A stretch of 64,000 nt of DNA, taken from WGAL01 sp964570865 (GTDB lineage: Bacteria; Bacteroidota; Ignavibacteria; Ignavibacteriales; Melioribacteraceae). A program made the position numbers and the translations under genes. The stretch lies in contig CAZMZM010000006.1 of the NCBI GenBank assembly GCA_964570865.1, forward strand, positions 1-64,000, given 5' to 3'. Positions 13,201 to 19,567 of the stretch are shown piece by piece. A model generated the notes under the pieces. It was not told the DNA's origin. It saw only the letters and a program-made list of their open reading frames with translations, and searched no databases. Within the stretch, counting starts at the first letter, position 1. Each line of letters begins with the position of its first letter.

Positions 13201-15197
13201 CGGACTCTTGCCTGAGATGTTGAAATATTAGGGACATGCCAATTATAACTTTCATCCTGAGCATCAACCGCACTGGCTCCGGGGATATTAGTATAGGTAG
13301 CGCCTCCGTCAACCGAATATTCAATTCTTACCTGACCAATTGAATTTGTAGCACTCCAAGTAATCGGATAAGAAATTCCTCCAACAATTTTTTCTCCGCC
13401 GTTGGGAGTAAGAACGGAAATATTTCCAACCGTAAAATATCCGGGATTTGTATTTGCAAAATTTTCGTTACTTTCATCGCGAACCCGAATTTTCATTTGG
13501 TCTGATGAAAGTCCGTTAGGAATAGTCCAAGAATAAGTACCGGTTGAAGCCGCAATGTTATTTTGAATTAAAATCCAGTTAGTTCCTCCATCCGATGAAT
13601 AATCAATCGCTACATTTGAAATATTTGAACTTGCAGTCCAATTAATTATCACATTATCTCCCCATTTGAAAATAGCACCATTCAAAGGAGAAGAAATTTG
13701 CAGTGTAGCAATGCTAAACGAATTACTTTTATGTTTTTTCCCGATTCCGGTAGCAGAATCGTAAACTCTTACCTTAACATTTCCTCCGAACAATCCGTTC
13801 GGAATAAACCAAGTGTAAGTACTCAATCCCGCCGGATAAGCACTAACAATAGTGTTCCAAGTTGTTCCGTCATCTGTAGTATAATCAATTCCGACTACAT
13901 CAATCCCTGTTGTGTTTGTCCACGAAATATTATGAGGCTGTCCGGCAAGCCAATTTTCACCTCCCACAGGAGCGGTAACTGTAACTGAACCGATTGTGAA
14001 ATTTTCATGGCTTTCATCAAGAATAGATGAATCCGCAGAAGATGAGATTTTAACTTTTGCTTCGCCCGTTGGAGTATTCGGAGCTGTGTAAGTGTAAGTA
14101 TTTAATCCGGAAGAAATATTTGAAGCTATACTTTCTGTGTATGTTGCCCCTCCATCGGTTGATAAATCAATATCAATATTCCCCGATAAGTTGGTTGTCC
14201 AAGTAATCGGAACATCGATGCCTATTTCCCATCCTTCTCCCCCATCAGGTGAAGTGATTTTGAGATTCAATACCGTAAATGTGGATGAACTTTGGTCGTA
14301 AACATTTGAATTTCCCGAATGGCTAATCCTTACCAACACTTGGCTCGACAAAACATCGGGAACTTGCCAGCCGTATGAACCGACTCCTCCGGAAACAGAA
14401 TCGGCAATTTCAATCCAAGGACCTCCATCAACGGAGTACTCCAATTTAACGTAAGTAATGTAGGAACTGTTCCAAGAAATAACATGAGTTGAACCGGCAC
14501 GCCACGATTCACCCCCGATAGGAGAAATTAGCGATAAATCAGCGGCAATAAAATTAGGAGAAGTTGCAATAATTGTTGCCGGATGCGCATCATCATAAAT
14601 TCTTATTTTTGTCCGGTTAGATGAAACGATATTAACATCCCAAAGATAAGTATTATCATTTGCATTAACCCCTGCAGCTATTGTATTCCAACTTGTTCCT
14701 CCGTTTACTGAATATTGAATCGTAACCGTTGCAATATCGCTGCTTGCGAACCAATTAATAGCAGTAGCTCTACCTGTTTGAAAAACCGAGCCTATTTTAG
14801 GTGAGTTTATGCGTAATTCAGAGAGAATGAAGTTTGAATCGGAAATATCGAAAATTCCGCTTCCTCCGGCATCAACAATCCGTATTCTTGCTTCTTGAGA
14901 CGGAGGAACTGTTGTGGAATCAATTGCCCATACATATTTTCCTAAACTTGCAATAACATTTGAGGCAATGGTTGTCCAACTTACCCCGCTGTTTATTGAG
15001 TACTGAACGTTAACAGTTGAAATTTCTGTGCTGCTCCAAAGTATTGTTTGTGATGTACCGATCTGCCAAAGTTCACCTCCGTTAGGGGAAGTAACCTTAA
15101 TAGTTTTAGCTTTAGGTGTGTTACTTGTTTGTGCAACCAATACACCGGAAGTTAATGCTAAAATAAGCAACAATATTTTTGTTAAACGTTTCATCAT
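1257..15197 (-). CDS. giant T9SS-secreted repeat protein with dockerin and cohesin-like domains
   Basis: An uninterrupted 4646-residue reading frame. A signal peptide (residues 1-22, ending VLVA before Q23) is followed by 44 tandem ~93-residue domains (about 33-4140). Their signature is SPNGGExWxxG, then ITW, then a strand with YSxDxGxxW, then YxWxIP, then AxxRIxD. This is the pattern of the Kre9/KNH-type beta-sandwich found in many secreted bacterial proteins. A linker region (about 4141-4340) follows, then a dockerin with a canonical first Ca2+ loop (DFNNDGLINGAD from Asp4345) and a weaker second loop (DDNLNIND near 4390), then a cohesin-like domain (about 4414-4550), then a T9SS type A sorting domain (4556-4646) with NYPNPFNP, VYNILGQEV and GVYFYRI. 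It should be exported through the outer membrane by T9SS and act as a very long surface fibre or adhesin. The ligand is unknown. It sits 53 bp downstream of barrel protein B2. Confidence 0.88.
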   Translation of the reverse strand: MMKRLTKILLLILALTSGVLVAQTSNTPKAKTIKVTSPNGGELWQIGTSQTILWSSTEISTVNVQYSINSGVSWTTIASNVIASLGKYVWAIDSTTVPPSQEARIRIVDAGGSGIFDISDSNFILSELRINSPKIGSVFQTGRATAINWFASSDIATVTIQYSVNGGTSWNTIAAGVNANDNTYLWDVNIVSSNRTKIRIYDDAHPATIIATSPNFIAADLSLISPIGGESWRAGSTHVISWNSSYITYVKLEYSVDGGPWIEIADSVSGGVGSYGWQVPDVLSSQVLVRISHSGNSNVYDQSSSTFTVLNLKITSPDGGEGWEIGIDVPITWTTNLSGNIDIDLSTDGGATYTESIASNISSGLNTYTYTAPNTPTGEAKVKISSSADSSILDESHENFTIGSVTVTAPVGGENWLAGQPHNISWTNTTGIDVVGIDYTTDDGTTWNTIVSAYPAGLSTYTWFIPNGLFGGNVKVRVYDSATGIGKKHKSNSFSIATLQISSPLNGAIFKWGDNVIINWTASSNISNVAIDYSSDGGTNWILIQNNIAASTGTYSWTIPNGLSSDQMKIRVRDESNENFANTNPGYFTVGNISVLTPNGGEKIVGGISYPITWSATNSIGQVRIEYSVDGGATYTNIPGASAVDAQDESYNWHVPNISTSQARVRISDATTANILDASDNDFSIGILQITSPNGGEGFSPNQTTNITWNSDRVTQLLIEFSTDGGGSWTTIASGVDATLGTYSWTIPTSYTNSGLIRISDLSNSSNFDLSGSYFAIGNISVTYPNGRTILQAGKTYNITYDYSSNINSVDIELSTDNGTSWSPIVNNTAATGSYSWMVGQIHAANAFVRVLYHSFTDIYDDSDNDFKIELLQLGSPNGSNYFLVDSVATVTWTSRQIANLKIEYSTDNGAIWQTVVASTPALPQSYDWTIPNTPSTNTLLRLSDADNPSIEIADTSASVFTINLLYMVSPNGGENYIVNDNAIIRWLAYSSLATVRLEYSTNSGTSWNPIASNITASDKQYTWTIPNAPTNRALVRIVDETNSSVLDASNNYFSIGSILLTSPNGGEKWQVDSVKTITWQNIATIANVKLYYSINSGTTWNLIQQNVDATAERFDWTVPDSVTSRAMVRIENSTDSTINDESDGTFSIANITITYPNGGEFLQAGDVLPILWQSYNVDNATIQYSDDNGVTWQTITNNVQASLGQYNWTIPNSLSTTTFLIRIIDNDFNTVHDISDATANVFYLTVSSPNGSEAWNSGTVKSITWNSGGISKLDIDYSTNSGQSWTSITTGISASGGSYSWSIPSSLFSDSMLVKFTDSSHPGIKDSSDNLFVVGDISITEPISSTVWQTGSVQPIKWSSAGVQSLKIEISFNGGTTWSQISPSYGAGSGVYYYNVPNNSTANAKIRLTDVRTGSEITETSQTFTINNLSLTYPTSSSLWIAGDSYTITWNSSNIVNLGIDYSTDEGTTWNAVTASTPASTGSYNWTIPDSLSTDKAKIRIFDVDNNAAIDSSENFTIGAVSIEMPISSTVWQSGKTYKINWAASSSISQVNVEYSTNNGTSWNTISTNVTASDSSVFWTIPNNMSTSTARIRVSHVNSNFSSTDAIYDISQAFTLVNLSLTSPTNATNWQARSAHNITWSGSSLINTISIFYSTNLGQTWNTIVSGVNMSDGSYLWSVPNLTSDSVLVLLSSDQNSGITDSLTSPFKISDLSVTNITSSTEWQSGTVHEIDWNSENLQSIDIQYSTDNGSTWKNIISGIAASIGKYNWTLPQNISSAQTIVRISSSSDPTILFDTPLFTIKYLTVTSPNGNENWQVGNNETITWNSGLVNNIRIDLSTDNGTNWINISTPISASNGSYSWNVPDTISTVAALVRIIDLDNSTIRDSSDANFTIGRLVLTSPVGREVWQTNTLHAITWSSINVNSVQLEYSTDNGTTWNNIVNSVNANSQNYNWLIPTGIASNNSLVRITSLDDPSVNYTSNIFTIVDLNIVSPNGGEVYQSGSQHYIKWTSSNISQINIYFSSDNGTNWENIVSNFNATADSLLWTVPSSVSTNQALMKIIDSSDSTHYDVSNNNFSIHSFQITSPVGGEQWQIGKSYNVTWTASSNISTVSLEYSLDNGTTWNSFAANITASLGTYSWLIPSGTASSQAKVRILDDNSSLVSAGGVFTISDLQLVSPAGSEFWTNGNLYNITWTASQITNVKIEYSPDNGASWETLSNSETATNGSYGWNIPGTYSTSQGLIRISDASNPEINAANDNNFTIGRIIVNYPNGGEILQAGQPVTISWNSTPADSLFNIDYSTDNGVTWNSVVSFTDSASSYTWNIPSTISSATALIRVSNALSSGAIVDRSDAVFTINMLNIISPNGGEDLLVGATQSITWNSGNNIANVKLDYYTPSAGWQPIVASVTASNGSYNWTIPNVPSDSVKVRVVSTVDNSISDESDAYLRIASVNFTSPLTTTKWQAGDTETLTWINSSNVNKVNLFYKIGTGTWTGIAMNIDASQGSYLWRIPDVSSQQIYLRIEDYSAPSSIYDETSFANTISNLAITVPTGSTVWIAGSTQEITWTASTDIRKISINYSIDKGTTWVPMADSVAASTEKYSWTIPNSINTDSVLVKISDIDFANVNDTSNFFKISNAQLVLLSPIGGEYWQSGKDHNITWNLTSNISLVNIYYSTNSGSSWSRIQANYPASNKSYTYSVPANFATDSLRIKIEDATNTFIADSSSQDIFVRWINLLSPIGGEHLQANQPQNISWSASSNMTNIRIDFSADGTGWNTLGTVPATTNSYNWLVNNIPTDSGYIRISDANSNLAIKKISNPFSISMFNLTSPINGGEYQTGDSVAISWINSSDITSVQMEYTTDRTNWFTINTSPVAASDSTYYWILDNSVCGDSIYIRAFNFAYQTIADTTTKPITVKQLSLVEPAAGQNWRVGTTHQIKWQYCGVDSVSLQYSLNKGASWIDISDAAASSLAYNWLIPNTISDSVKVRVYDKINQNIKSESGYFSIFQSVATLTYPVGGEFFQAGDTTVIRWTSSLVNYFKVELSIDNAATWSIISNATLASDDSLLWAVPDTLESDQCLIKLTDLENPEVSDSSKNVFTVARLKLINPVGGEYIPAGTTLPITWNASSYISNVKLYYSLDNGTIWNTIQGASNLIASTGTFSWNVPNNLSSDSTQIKIESVQHPTVYSVSKIFTTGWVKILSPNGGEVFLSGKSFPVTWSNGNSIKRVLVEVINAKTNLILLSEIDSAKTGASQLTLPSGLVSDSMFIRISDVRSNYSIIDSSDNFFTTSVLEFTSPNSSTNWNSGSTHLIEWNSGDFLGNINVEYSLNAGQTWRTVKNNIAANRDSLTWHLPADVNTNSCLIRGYNPNINTVADTTDNFTIFTSQLSLIAPNGGEKLEAGSQYNIKWASAFITNLQIEVSYNNGASWDTLTSAAIGDDSLWGWNVPPQISTEQALIRLRNTVDSTQVVTSVSPFSVGWVKVTSPSVGAHWIATRKDTIAWDASSSVHKVNLLYTLNGNTADSNLVLIDANINALDSTYVWTLPSIESSHAKIVVRDAESNDLISDESGSIKISKIQLLTPNGNEFIQAGAPYTITWNVTAATIPYINIDYSLDGGTHWGRLASSASSADSSFSWNIGSGISTDSALVKITDATNVTLTDTSDNFFSIGGLELTVFNSPEKVLVGSVKKLSWTRTDNIAKVSLYYKTKDGVWKSIALNYPADSTYYDWTIPDDVSDSCFVKINDVNNPLLFDVSNAPFFISNLKIVNMNGGGVYQTGKDQEITWSSSFINFINLQYSTDSLNWTNINTAPVVADSAKYTWSIPDDINLASPNYLLRIVDTDYPNIADTSNSNFTVSYIKMKKPNGGEGEQIGTSYTIEWASSNSTIQNVNLYVELQSGSDVWTPIANNIDASSGTYYWLISTQATPSARMKVEDANNHSIFDISDSSFVISHIQLTTPNGGDLEKLQVGKQYEIKWESQYINNIGISYSVNDGNTWNFAGAAPGDSGKFIWTVPNVPTDQARIKLQDFDYPNVFDISDTNFSIVSIRVTNPNNYEAVNANSTYNITWTSSYLDSVRILLSTDGGTSFPVLVAITDANSGSYNWNVPNTPTADARIKITDIYTVDVSDKSDTTFLIGVYPTLTPIGNSQSGIVKLLYSLPNANETVDLTSFTFKTIGGSENDGFSYLQGSYQNLVGPLVDTIKWNSKGQLDNFEGPVVFNANFHSTYRVDYKVSADTIVLDNKAPQFDPSSIVVSQNPFEYGWSKAIANWSTASDTSKPIKYELWVSDSNIFDTLPSAESYGTQAVLQNIQTSTNYHYKLKVSDSFGNYTEYLKTNKSMPLADFNNDGLINGADLAAYVYSWDTPDSSSGADMYPYSGSTPIVTVTPDDNLNINDLLVFRDMWNYYAQNRGLPKKTAINFADADSRELIKFKKGENKFTFDFDLGSENLTALSAEIAFNPEVFKFDSLKFNPETESMDNIVLAYEDSVKGIIRVDFASLSGRIGSKYSIVSNITADLNRNNPKDSILIKYLGYDKKFNAAVNGAKVYTLQEVPNKFALYQNYPNPFNPVTTIEFDVPAKVKVLLKVYNILGQEVATLVNKVLDAGAYKTKFSSYNQNSTLASGVYFYRIVAGKYISTKKMVILK
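1533..2165 (-). other. dockerin plus cohesin-like region inside the giant gene
   Basis: Residues 4345-4413 contain two Ca2+-loop-like segments. The first fits the dockerin consensus D-x-N-x-D-G-x-I-N-x-x-D exactly. The second keeps D, N and D at the later positions but lacks the first ligands. Directly after it, residues about 4414-4555 show cohesin-like strands (ENLTALSAEIAFNPEVFKF, then IRVDFASLSG). A dockerin and a cohesin in one chain allow intermolecular chaining or capping; that is inference. Confidence 0.65.
2778..15101 (-). repeat. 44-copy tandem array of ~93-residue beta-sandwich domains
   Basis: Counted by hand from the translation: 44 successive units, each beginning near [LI]x[LIV]xSPNGGE and ending near D.SD..F.I. 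All copies are diverged at protein level, with no near-identical neighbours noted on reading. Most keep the ITW and Y.W.IP strands. Several units lack the NGGE signature (for example the 15th to 19th and the 27th). The divergence suggests an old array under purifying selection and not a recently expanded one. The count could be off by one. Confidence 0.85.
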
Positions 15198-15250
15198 AAA
15201 TTAAACTAACAAATTAATTTAAATCCCAGAGTGCTCCCCGTCAAATAATA

Positions 15251-16633
15251 TTAATAATTTATTCTTATGATTGGTGAAAACACCAAATAACTTTTTTGTC
15301 TGTAAAAAGGTAAACTGCCGGAAAATGAAAAACCGGAGTAATATTTAAAATCAAAACCTATAGTGTTTCCCAGCATAACCCTTGTTTTAATGCCAAAGTA
15401 AGTATATCCGTCATTAACATTAATATTCCATTGAAACGCAGCATTATACTGCAATAAACCAGGCGCATTTGCTAATGAAGCTTCAAAATTTAAGTTATAT
15501 TTAAACTTTGCTTGATCAGGGTCCAAATCTATTAAATTTGAATATTTCGGATTATATAAGTAATTGTAAATATCAAATCCCGAAATGCCCGCTGAAGCGT
15601 TAAGCCATCCTAAATCCATTACATTAAAAATATTATTATAATGTCCGACTATGGCAAAATAATTGCGCGTTGAGTAGAACTTTGAAATATACTCCAAATT
15701 AAAATAAGTTGCAGGATATTGTGTTACCGCAAATGAAGTAAATAACTCAAAATTGTAATTCTTTGCATTATCCATAAAAAGATTTAAAGGATTTCCTTCG
15801 AACTTAAAGTAAAGATTAGAACCCGTACTATAAAGTTTACCTCCGCTTAAAGGACTAAATTCAAATTCAGGCTGATGAGCAGTAAAGCCAATTCCTGTTT
15901 CAAATGAATATGTACGATAAGGCTCGGAGTTAACAAGATAGTCGATATAAGTAACCTTAAGCCCTGCAACATAATTGGGATAATACCACCCGGGAATCAG
16001 CAAATAATCGTTCCCCCATCTTCCCACATAAGAGACAAGATATTTATTTCTATAAGTAGTGGTCAAGGAGTAAAACATCAATTCCGGATTAGCAATATTC
16101 AAATTAATATCAAAATCATATGCGTCTTTATTATCATAATAAGTTTTTGTTAAATCGTTAAATGCATAAAACTGGCTTTTAAGATTATTGTAAAGTTTTT
16201 CGCCTAAAATTTCTTTAATCTGAACATTATCCAAAATAGGATCAAAGAAATAAACATTTTTATTTGAATCTAATGTTGATTCTGTGAAAAACCTCATCAC
16301 CTCAATTTCATTATCGTAATAGCGTTTTCGTAATTCAACAAATACCTTCCCTTGATAAATATCTCGTGCTTTTTGTTCTACAAATTTCTTAGTCGGTTTT
16401 TTCCCGTCAACTTTTAATGCATTAGCAACAACCATCCGATTAAATATTTCTCTTACAAAGAGCGGATCGGTAATATCCCAGATATTTTTTAAATCATTAA
16501 AAGCAATTGTGTTGTATTCCAAACTATGGTAAATTCTTTTAATTCGCTCAATCTTCAGCGAATCGGAATTCTGTGCCGAAACAGAAGAAACAAGAAAAAC
16601 TATTGGCAATATTAATAAAGTTAATTTTTTCAC
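15251..16633 (-). CDS. periplasmic domain plus outer-membrane beta-barrel protein B2
   Basis: 460 residues with a signal peptide (1-20, ending VSSVSA). An N-terminal soluble domain (about 25-165) includes LEYNTIAFNDLKNIW, DPLFVREIFNRMV and ELRKRYYDNEIE. From about residue 170 there are many alternating aromatic beta strands, ending in FSPIIRINY, a typical barrel end with a terminal aromatic residue. It is the paralogue of the gene at 18167-19567: the same N-terminal motif block and the same last nine residues. It begins with GTG overlapping the TAG of the preceding gene by one base, so it is probably translationally coupled. I do not recognise a named family. The position behind GldL/GldM-like genes suggests the outer-membrane end of the same machine. 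Confidence 0.75.
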   Translation of the reverse strand: MKKLTLLILPIVFLVSSVSAQNSDSLKIERIKRIYHSLEYNTIAFNDLKNIWDITDPLFVREIFNRMVVANALKVDGKKPTKKFVEQKARDIYQGKVFVELRKRYYDNEIEVMRFFTESTLDSNKNVYFFDPILDNVQIKEILGEKLYNNLKSQFYAFNDLTKTYYDNKDAYDFDINLNIANPELMFYSLTTTYRNKYLVSYVGRWGNDYLLIPGWYYPNYVAGLKVTYIDYLVNSEPYRTYSFETGIGFTAHQPEFEFSPLSGGKLYSTGSNLYFKFEGNPLNLFMDNAKNYNFELFTSFAVTQYPATYFNLEYISKFYSTRNYFAIVGHYNNIFNVMDLGWLNASAGISGFDIYNYLYNPKYSNLIDLDPDQAKFKYNLNFEASLANAPGLLQYNAAFQWNINVNDGYTYFGIKTRVMLGNTIGFDFKYYSGFSFSGSLPFYRQKSYLVFSPIIRINY

Positions 16634-18159
16634 TAAAATCCCAACCTATAAACTAATTGAACAGCTGCACCGGTATTTTCCCATTCGTTTAATTGCCTAA
16701 ACATTGGTTTTGAAATATACTCAACCTGAAATCTGAATGTATGAAGTTTGTCCAATTCAAAAATCTTTAACCAAAACTTTCCCCTAAGCATACTGTCAAA
16801 ATATCTCAACTTCATACCAAACAATTCTTTTTTCTGTGGAACAAACGTAAAATAAAAATTCAGTACCGGACTAATTTTGTAATGTACAGGATAATCTCTA
16901 ACACCCTTATGGTAAATAACCTTATACACGTCATACGCACCCATACCAATGTCAATCTTAAATCTCATGTTTAAACGCTCACTTTTATTCCAGAAAAATG
17001 ACATTGTATATTCCCAAGAATTAGTATTAAAAAATGCGCGCGAACTATCGCTTGGTCCAAAAGAAACATAAGGACGACTAAAATCCTTAAATCCACTGGC
17101 AAAATAAAAATTCATAAAAGGAAGTCCGTAAATTCTTGTTGTATTCACATCAACAACCAAAGCGGAAAGGACATTCAAGCGTGGAGGATCGGCATAAACA
17201 AATGGTAATTTGTATGAGAACGAAGATGTATTAAGTCTAAAACGAGTCAATATTTTTGCATTAATTAAAAAGTCATCGTACAAATTTCGGACGACTTCCG
17301 AAAAGGAGATAAACGTTCTTACTCCAAGAGACATGGTCATTGATTGCCACGGGAGCAAATTAAGGACTTTTGTCTCGGAGTTCCATTCGGCACCGATTGA
17401 ACTGAATCCTAAATTTAGGTGTTTAGAATCGTAAAAAGTTACATGGCTAAAATCTGCCTCTACATGATAAGGGAAATTCAGAGCTCCTTTTTTTCTTCTG
17501 CCTCTTCTGGCTTTCTTCTTAATAAGAACAGGTCTCGGGAAATATTCTGAGGAATTTACCCAATTATAGTTTAAGAAATCTTGATTATTTTTACCTGAAA
17601 TCCCCTTACTTTTCATCAATTTATCATCAACCGGAATTCCAAGCAATGAGTTTGGCATTTGTTCTTCAAGAGCATTTACAAGAAGTTTATACAACTTAAT
17701 ATAAATCTTTTTGTTATTAAAGTATAAGTTCTGAATATCGCCGAAACTTAAAACTAAAGTAGTATCATAATTGGAGCCGGATGAAATTTGGTCAAATAAG
17801 CCACCTCCACCGCTTTGTACGGAACGATCAATTTCCTCAAATACTTGTAAAATTGTAAGGGAATCAGTATCTAATGTCTCGCCTAAAAACTCAAAAATGT
17901 AATTAACTCCATCTCTCTTTTCAAAAGAGTACGATTTTACTTTTAAATTAAGTTTCGGAACATTTTTGAGGGCGGAAAGATCTTTCTTGTTTATATCAAC
18001 CGGAACGGCATAAATATTTAAATATTTTTTGTCACTTTTTAATTTTTTTTCAGCCAACTTATAATAATCGCCAAGATTCTGACTTTTCAATAATGTCGGC
18101 AAAGCAAAAACAACTAAGCCAATTACGGTAAAAAATATGTAATTAAAATATTTTTTCAC
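16633..18159 (-). CDS. periplasmic domain plus outer-membrane beta-barrel protein A2
   Basis: 508 residues with an N-terminal export signal (1-26, ending TLLKS before Q27). Residues about 30-200 form a soluble domain with KKYLNIYAVPVDINKKD, a Gly-rich GGGGLFD patch and LLGIPVDD. A basic KKKARRGRRKKG segment (near residue 215) precedes the barrel-like part, whose last strand ends VYRLGF. It is paralogous to the 509-residue gene at 19557-21086 (KKYLN.Y, GGLF, final W..GA/GL..L.YR.G[LF]). It starts 7 bp after B1 and overlaps B2 by one base. No family is recognised. The basic segment before the barrel is unusual and could face the periplasm or bind another component. Confidence 0.75.
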   Translation of the reverse strand: MKKYFNYIFFTVIGLVVFALPTLLKSQNLGDYYKLAEKKLKSDKKYLNIYAVPVDINKKDLSALKNVPKLNLKVKSYSFEKRDGVNYIFEFLGETLDTDSLTILQVFEEIDRSVQSGGGGLFDQISSGSNYDTTLVLSFGDIQNLYFNNKKIYIKLYKLLVNALEEQMPNSLLGIPVDDKLMKSKGISGKNNQDFLNYNWVNSSEYFPRPVLIKKKARRGRRKKGALNFPYHVEADFSHVTFYDSKHLNLGFSSIGAEWNSETKVLNLLPWQSMTMSLGVRTFISFSEVVRNLYDDFLINAKILTRFRLNTSSFSYKLPFVYADPPRLNVLSALVVDVNTTRIYGLPFMNFYFASGFKDFSRPYVSFGPSDSSRAFFNTNSWEYTMSFFWNKSERLNMRFKIDIGMGAYDVYKVIYHKGVRDYPVHYKISPVLNFYFTFVPQKKELFGMKLRYFDSMLRGKFWLKIFELDKLHTFRFQVEYISKPMFRQLNEWENTGAAVQLVYRLGF

Positions 18160-18166
18160 AAACTTA

Positions 18167-19567
18167 TTAGTAATTTATTCTGATTATCGGTGAAAAAATC
18201 AACTGAGTATCAGTCCTAAAAGGATACTTTTGAGTATCCAAACTAAAAAATGAATTATAAGTAATTCTAATACCAAAAGTATCACTCAACATAGCTTTTA
18301 GACTCACACCTCCGACGCCATATCCTTCGGATGAATAGCTTACATTAAAAATAATTTGATGCTGAATTAATCCGCCATACCTTTCAACCCCTATTTTTGC
18401 ATTAACAAAATGAGTAAAACTATCAAAAAAGTCATGTCCGTCTAAATCGACTAAATTTTTCCTCCCTGGAAAATATTTTAAGTGTTTTAACGTGTGAGAC
18501 GAAACTCCCAAACCAACCATCAATTGACCTAAGTCAAATAAGTTTACAAGTTTTCTTTTGGTTACACTAAAATTCACAAAATCCCTTACAGAATAAAAAC
18601 TTGTAGTATCCATTTTACCAAACTCTTTATCCGTATAGTCGGAATAAGAGAACGAACCCGAGAAATCAAGATAATAACCTTTAACTTTAGGGAAAAGATA
18701 TTTGAAAACATCCCCGTTAATCTTAAAGTAAATGTCATCTGCCGATTTCATAAGTGGAGATGCAGGTTGAGCAGTGGGATAAACAATTCCGGAAGAAACC
18801 CCGGTACCTATAGCAACTTTGTACGTGTACTCCTCAGGATCATCAGTCAAATACTTGTAATATGTTACTTGCGTACCTACAAAATACTCCGGAGAAGTCC
18901 ATGCAGGGAAATATACTTCACTCATTCCCCATTTACCGAAAACTGTAGCAAGATACTTATTACGGTAATCAGACGTAGTTGACCAAAACATTAAATAAGG
19001 ATTTATCATTTCCATATTAATATCGAAGAAGAATCCAGGTTTTACGTCATATTCCTTTTTTGTAATATCACTGAAATAGTATTGACGCTTTTGCAATTCC
19101 TGATAAATATTTTTACCTACAATTTCGCGCAAATAAAACCCGTCATAAACAGGGTCAAACAAATAATTCGGATTTTCCTTGTCTAATTCGCCTTCCGGGA
19201 CAAATGCGAAAAATTCTATTTCATCGTCGTAATAACGTTTACGCAAATCTAATACAACTTTCCCTTCAAATATATTTTGAGCTAACTTTTTAAGTTTAGA
19301 ACTATTTATCTTCTTACCATTAAGACGAAGTGCATTGTTTACAATAAACCGTCCGAAAACATCTCGAACAAAACTGGGATCTTTAATTACCCATTTAACT
19401 TTTAAGTCGTTGTAAGCAATAGTATTATATTCAAGATTATTAAAAATCTTTTTTAAATCCGATAACCGTTTTTGCTCAGAAGTAGTTTGAGCAACGGAAA
19501 TTGTTGAGATAGCAATAATAGCAAACAACAATAACTTAAATGCAGTAGTTATTTTTTTATAGTCCAT
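18167..19567 (-). CDS. periplasmic domain plus outer-membrane beta-barrel protein B1
   Basis: 466 residues with a signal peptide (about 1-26, ending ISTISVA). The N-terminal domain carries LEYNTIAYNDLKVKW, DPSFVRDVFGRFIV and DLRKRYYDDEIE, aligning with the same blocks in B2. The rest is strand-rich and ends FSPIIRINY, as in B2. The ATG lies inside the end of A1 (11-bp overlap, reading ATG GAC TAT across the A1 stop), which implies translational coupling. The pair A1-B1 therefore matches the pair A2-B2 in order, coupling and domain plan, pointing to a tandem two-gene duplication. Function is not recognised; envelope location is well supported by the signal and barrel-type strands. Confidence 0.75.
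   Translation of the reverse strand: MDYKKITTAFKLLLFAIIAISTISVAQTTSEQKRLSDLKKIFNNLEYNTIAYNDLKVKWVIKDPSFVRDVFGRFIVNNALRLNGKKINSSKLKKLAQNIFEGKVVLDLRKRYYDDEIEFFAFVPEGELDKENPNYLFDPVYDGFYLREIVGKNIYQELQKRQYYFSDITKKEYDVKPGFFFDINMEMINPYLMFWSTTSDYRNKYLATVFGKWGMSEVYFPAWTSPEYFVGTQVTYYKYLTDDPEEYTYKVAIGTGVSSGIVYPTAQPASPLMKSADDIYFKINGDVFKYLFPKVKGYYLDFSGSFSYSDYTDKEFGKMDTTSFYSVRDFVNFSVTKRKLVNLFDLGQLMVGLGVSSHTLKHLKYFPGRKNLVDLDGHDFFDSFTHFVNAKIGVERYGGLIQHQIIFNVSYSSEGYGVGGVSLKAMLSDTFGIRITYNSFFSLDTQKYPFRTDTQLIFSPIIRINY

Noticed and set aside
2778..15101. Array considered as a CRISPR or DNA-level tandem repeat
   Set aside because: Periodicity is about 280 bp and the units are alike only in protein; no constant short repeat with variable spacers.
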